Shown: one piece after another, positions 60,804-64,000 of the stretch
How the letters are laid out: each line of letters opens with the position of its first letter
Position numbering within the stretch: the first letter of the stretch is position 1
Assembly (NCBI GenBank): GCA_963785255.1
Contig: CAWAUR010000010.1
Coordinates: forward strand, 62,001 to 126,000
From: Bog-159 sp963785255
Lineage (GTDB): Bacteria; Acidobacteriota; Terriglobia; Bryobacterales; Bryobacteraceae
Direction: 5' to 3'
DNA: 64,000 bases
Position numbers and translations under genes: made by a program
Notes under the pieces: generated by a model
What the model was told of the DNA's origin: nothing
The model's input: the letters and a program-made list of their open reading frames with translations, nothing else
Databases searched by the model: none

Positions 60804-62087
60804 CTACGCCTTCCGGGACCGGCGCGCGCGCCATTCGCGCGTCGGATCGTCATCCGGATCGGGAGTCTCTTGCGCGGGCCGGACGTCTTCGGGCACGTGC
60901 CGGAGATTGACGCGAATACGCGTCCAGGTGGACGAACGTCCGCGCATGGAATCGATCAGGATATCATCGACGGCGAGCAATCTGGCTGCTTCCGCGTATT
61001 TTAGCTTCCATCGCTCGAGCCCGGCTAGCGCCGCATCGCGATCGGGCGAGTTCGCGACCACGATCAACGGCATTTTGGCGCGTGAAGGAGCCACTCGTGG
61101 CGACTCGCCTTCCATCTTGCGAAAGTGCGGCGGCCAGGGCGCATCCCCGAGTCCGGCGGCTTCGTCTTTGGCCGCCAGATCGAGCAGTGACTCAAGCGAT
61201 CCCGCATGGCGATCCATATCCGCGTGCGGATCGCCGATCTCCGCAAAGCGCTTGGGAACCGTGAACACCGTGAAATCGGCTGGATCGCAATCGGCCACTT
61301 CTTGCCAATGAAGCGGCGTTGAGACGCGCGCATCGGGCAAGGGGCGGACGGAGTAAGCCGAGCACGTGGTGCGATCTTTGGCGTTCTGGTTGTAATCGAG
61401 AAACACGCCGTGGCGCTCCTCCTTCCACCATTTGGAGGTGGCCAGCGCGGGCGCGCGCCGCTCCACCGCGCGCGAGAGAGCCAACGCCGCGTGGCGCACC
61501 TCTGTGAAGGTCCAGCGCGGCGCGATGCGCACATTTACGTGCATACCGCGCGATCCGCTGGTCTTAGGCCAGCCGCGCAGCCCGACTTCCTCCAAAAGCG
61601 ATTTCACTTCCAATGCCACCGTCCGCACATCGGCCCATGCTACGCCCGGGCCGGGATCGAGATCGATGCGCAATTCGTCGGGATGATCGAGATCTCCGGC
61701 GCGCACCGGATGCGGGTGCAGTTCGATGCATCCCAGGTTGACGATCCAGGCGAGGCCGGCGGCGTCGTCCACTACGATTTCTTCCGCCGTGCGCCCGGAT
61801 GGAAACGAGAGCGTCACCGTCCGCAACCAGGCGGGGCGTTCGGTGGGCGCGCGCTTCTGATAGAACGGGGGACTCTCCGCACCGTCTACGAAACGCTTCA
61901 GCACGATGGGACGATCGCGGATGCCAGCCAAGGCGCCGGGCGCGACGGCCAGATAGTAGCGCACCAGATCGAGCTTCGAGAGACTCGCTTGCTTTGAGAA
62001 GTAGAGCTTTTCGGGATGCGTGATGCGCACCTCGCGGCCGTCGATCGAGAGGACCTCGGCGGATTCTTTTTTGGCTGTCCCTCCCAT
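60804..62087 (-). CDS. LigD-type DNA polymerase/primase domain protein (NHEJ), stand-alone
   Basis: This 427-residue protein has the archaeo-eukaryotic primase-like PolDom of LigD: ITHPEKLYFSK, VLKRFVDGAESPPFYQKRAP, the metal-binding LRIDLDPGPGVAW (DxD), TSGSRGMHVNV and TCSAYSVRPLPDARVSTPL. The C-terminal 110 residues are an extension without ligase or phosphoesterase motifs. In other bacteria this domain is fused to ligase and works with Ku in end joining. Here it is a separate gene and neither Ku nor an ATP-dependent ligase is in the window. It probably fills gaps during break repair. Confidence 0.9.
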   Translation of the reverse strand: MGGTAKKESAEVLSIDGREVRITHPEKLYFSKQASLSKLDLVRYYLAVAPGALAGIRDRPIVLKRFVDGAESPPFYQKRAPTERPAWLRTVTLSFPSGRTAEEIVVDDAAGLAWIVNLGCIELHPHPVRAGDLDHPDELRIDLDPGPGVAWADVRTVALEVKSLLEEVGLRGWPKTSGSRGMHVNVRIAPRWTFTEVRHAALALSRAVERRAPALATSKWWKEERHGVFLDYNQNAKDRTTCSAYSVRPLPDARVSTPLHWQEVADCDPADFTVFTVPKRFAEIGDPHADMDRHAGSLESLLDLAAKDEAAGLGDAPWPPHFRKMEGESPRVAPSRAKMPLIVVANSPDRDAALAGLERWKLKYAEAARLLAVDDILIDSMRGRSSTWTRIRVNLRHVPEDVRPAQETPDPDDDPTREWRARRSRKA

Positions 62088-62116
62088 ATTTACAGGCTAC
62101 AGGAAAAATGGTGACA

Positions 62117-63400
62117 TCACTCGGGGGTCAGTTCGAAGCGGTGGCTTTTAGGCTGGGCCGCGGCGCGCTGCTGCTCGACTACGTCGGCTTCCAGCGTGTC
62201 CAGTGCATCGGCCGCCGCGCGCAGATGGTCTGCCGGAATCGTGATGCCGTCGAGATTCACGCCCGCCATGCGCCAGCGCGCGAAGTGCACGATGTTATGG
62301 CGCAGTGTCAGATCGTGGACCGCGGCGGCTTGCTTCGCCATGGGTGTCGGCAGCGTGGCCAGATTAATTCCCGCGGCCCATTCTTCTTTTGTGTAAGTGC
62401 CCACTAAGTCGCCGTCGATCTTCAGGGTATAGCGCGCGGCAGTAAGTGCCGTGACTTTCAGCATCTCCCGATTCATCGCCTCCACGAAATCGGAGGCGCG
62501 GAGAGCCAGCGCCATTACGTCATCTTTGGCATCCATGGGCATGGGCAACGCATCATCCAGTTGCGTCCACGAAATATGGTCGCCGGCGGTCAAATCCGTG
62601 ACCTGCGTATTTGCAGCGGTCACCACGCCAGACCCACTCGCCGTGATATCGACGTCCGTAACGTCACTAGGCGCATGCCACGCCTTCAACAGCGCCTCCG
62701 CCATCAACAGGTGGCCGCCCGGCCCTGGGTGCACGCGATCGGGCAGTATCTTCGCGGCCTTCTCGGCATCCAGCTTATTGGCCTTTTCCAGAGCCGCCAC
62801 CACCGGGCCATTGAAATCGGCCAGCGTCAGCTTATCTTCGCGCGCCAGATCCTTCACGAATTCGCCATAACGCAGCAGCACCTTGTTATAGCCGCCCGCG
62901 AATACCGGCGGACGAGTGACATCATCGTAGGGCGAAGGTTCGATCACCGTGATGCGAATTCCGGGCAGCGCCTCTTTCACGGTCTGAATGATGTGCTTGT
63001 ACCCAGCGGTGTACACATCGAAGATACTCTGATCGTAGGCGCGGTAACTGCCATCGTTCATGCCCAGCATGATGGTCATCACGGTCGGCTTGTAAGCCAC
63101 CACATCGCGCGGCAGGCGAACGTCGATGGGCCCGGCACCGCCGCCTGTCACGCGGTCGCCACCCACGCCCGAATGCACGAACGTCACCTTCATCTTGGGA
63201 AACCGCGTAAGCACGTAGGTTTCGACGAACGTGGTGTAGAGGCGCTGGTCCGTGATGCTATCGCCGTAGAAAACTACGCGATCGCCATCGTGCAGATAGA
63301 AGCCGGATGGCGGAGAGGCCGCGGTGCTGCACGAGCACAGGATCAGCGGCAGGACGAAGATCGCGGAGCGCGAACGGGAGTTTAAGATGCCCAGAGTCAT
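62117..63400 (-). CDS. SGNH/GDSL hydrolase, lipoprotein
   Basis: The protein has about 427 residues and a lipobox-like signal (FVLPLILCSC). The SGNH core has VVFYGDSITDQRL (block I Ser), HSGVGGDRV (block II Gly), MTIMLGMNDGSYR (block III Asn) and DRVHPGPGGHLLMAEA (block V Asp and His). The C-terminal 180 residues form an extra domain that I do not recognise (VTDLTAGDHISWTQLDDALP, ALRASDFVEAMNREML). It is likely a carbohydrate or lipid esterase at the envelope. ATG 63400 is preferred over GTG 63409. Confidence 0.87.
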   Translation of the reverse strand: MTLGILNSRSRSAIFVLPLILCSCSTAASPPSGFYLHDGDRVVFYGDSITDQRLYTTFVETYVLTRFPKMKVTFVHSGVGGDRVTGGGAGPIDVRLPRDVVAYKPTVMTIMLGMNDGSYRAYDQSIFDVYTAGYKHIIQTVKEALPGIRITVIEPSPYDDVTRPPVFAGGYNKVLLRYGEFVKDLAREDKLTLADFNGPVVAALEKANKLDAEKAAKILPDRVHPGPGGHLLMAEALLKAWHAPSDVTDVDITASGSGVVTAANTQVTDLTAGDHISWTQLDDALPMPMDAKDDVMALALRASDFVEAMNREMLKVTALTAARYTLKIDGDLVGTYTKEEWAAGINLATLPTPMAKQAAAVHDLTLRHNIVHFARWRMAGVNLDGITIPADHLRAAADALDTLEADVVEQQRAAAQPKSHRFELTPE

Positions 63401-63494
63401 GATGCCCACAGTATAGGCTGAAATCGGCTTTCCGTGTTGGCCGATGACCCAGTGAGACCGTGAGCCCCGACGGCCCGGTTAAGCTCCGCGGCAT

Positions 63495-63577
63495 CCGCTC
63501 CCTTACGGTCGCGGCTCAGTAGCGGTCGCGGCTCAGTAGCGACGGCGCGGCTCAGTAGCGGTCGCGCTCAGTAGCGA
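63495..63577. repeat. Dispersed palindromic element, copy H, tandem form
   Basis: The left core CCGCTCCCTTACGGTCGCGG is followed by CTCAGTAGCGGTCGCGGCTC and further degenerate copies (GGCTCAGTAGCG). No right arm remains. It lies between divergent genes. Confidence 0.72.
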
Positions 63578-63628
63578 CGTCAATGTTCAGGCCCGCGCAG
63601 CGCGCGCGCGAAACCAATTAGTCTGGTA

Positions 63629-64000
63629 ATGATGCCGAAAGCTTCGCTTCTTCTGATGGCTCCTCTGACGCTGCTTGCCCATAACCTGATGCCCGTTCCC
63701 GCCAAGGTGCAACCGGGCGACGGCCGCCTGCGGATCGACCGCAACGTTGCTTTCATCCAACTCACCGGATATCGCGAGCCGCGCCTGGAGGCCGCCGCCG
63801 CGCGGTTGGTGGAGCATATCTCGCGCAAAACCGGCATTCCCATGGCGTCCGCGATCGGCTTGCATCCGCCCGCCGCGCCCCTCATCGTCTATTGCGATCA
63901 TGCCAGCGCGCCCGTCCAATCCGTTGGCGAGGATGAATCCTACCGGCTCACGGTTACCGCGGTGGGCGCGCGGCTGGACGCTCCCAATCCGCTGGGCGTG
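63629..64000 (+). CDS. GH20 beta-N-acetylhexosaminidase, 5' part
   Basis: The frame opens at ATG 63629 (or 63632) and is still open at the window edge after 124 codons. A signal peptide (KASLLLMAPLTLLAHNLMPV) is followed by the N-terminal GH20b-type alpha/beta domain: VQPGDGRLRIDRNVAF, RLVEHISRKTGIP and EDESYRLTVTAVGARLDAPN. In GH20 enzymes the latter is followed by a turn into the catalytic barrel. It would release terminal GlcNAc or GalNAc residues in the periplasm. The catalytic Asp-Glu pair lies outside the window. Confidence 0.78.
   Translation, partial: MMPKASLLLMAPLTLLAHNLMPVPAKVQPGDGRLRIDRNVAFIQLTGYREPRLEAAAARLVEHISRKTGIPMASAIGLHPPAAPLIVYCDHASAPVQSVGEDESYRLTVTAVGARLDAPNPLGV

Overview
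The window looks like chromosomal DNA of an Acidobacteriota bacterium, probably of the Bryobacterales/Solibacter type. This is inferred from gene content, not from a marker gene. Supporting features are a GC-rich sequence, two very large Oar-like TonB-dependent receptors with an N-terminal carboxypeptidase-regulatory domain, a giant choice-of-anchor-D (ASH) repeat protein, FG-GAP, BNR and GloVer-type secreted repeat proteins, PilZ/GGDEF/EAL signalling proteins, and dispersed palindromic repeats between genes. I saw no rRNA, tRNA, CRISPR array, transposase or prophage.

Layout. 0-4.2 kb: the 3' end of an unknown gene, a disrupted FG-GAP protein, a cytosolic parvulin and a true formylglycine-generating enzyme. 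4.3-7.9 kb: CPBP membrane protease, PilZ protein and a GAF-GAF-sigma54 activator. 7.9-14.5 kb: TonB-type receptor (-), methyltransferase, two secreted GerW-like proteins and a decayed BNR gene. 14.7-21.1 kb: one 2133-residue secreted repeat protein (-). 21.4-29.1 kb: a glycan locus with two polytopic GT-C-like proteins flanking a minus-strand operon (GT2, WecD-like acetyltransferase, WecE-like aminotransferase, methyltransferase). 29.1-38.3 kb: a GloVer pseudogene, a TPR protein and a four-gene minus-strand signalling operon (two related histidine kinases, a lone receiver, REC-PAS-GGDEF-EAL). 38.6-43.3 kb: a GH-A clan glycosidase and a three-gene operon of unknown secreted proteins. 43.7-47.3 kb: a second glycan operon (methyltransferase, GT2, large membrane protein). 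47.3-50.2 kb: lipoprotein, Gfo/Idh/MocA oxidoreductase and a broken Rpn-family nuclease. 50.6-54.3 kb: a second TonB-type receptor. 54.5-64 kb: carboxylesterase, LigA, an MFS-TetR-serine hydrolase operon with a visible operator, a stand-alone LigD polymerase domain, an SGNH hydrolase and the 5' end of a GH20 hexosaminidase.

Two themes run through the window. First, at least four families of dispersed or inverted repeats fill the intergenic gaps and sometimes supply stop codons to flanking genes. Second, about a dozen in-frame stops or frameshifts interrupt genes that are otherwise well conserved, concentrated in the first 14.5 kb. Some are surely decay; others may be sequence errors or slippage at G runs, and raw reads would be needed to decide. 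Many start codons can be fixed by 4-nt ATGA overlaps or by a TAGAAT -10 box lying so close to the ATG that the mRNA would be leaderless.
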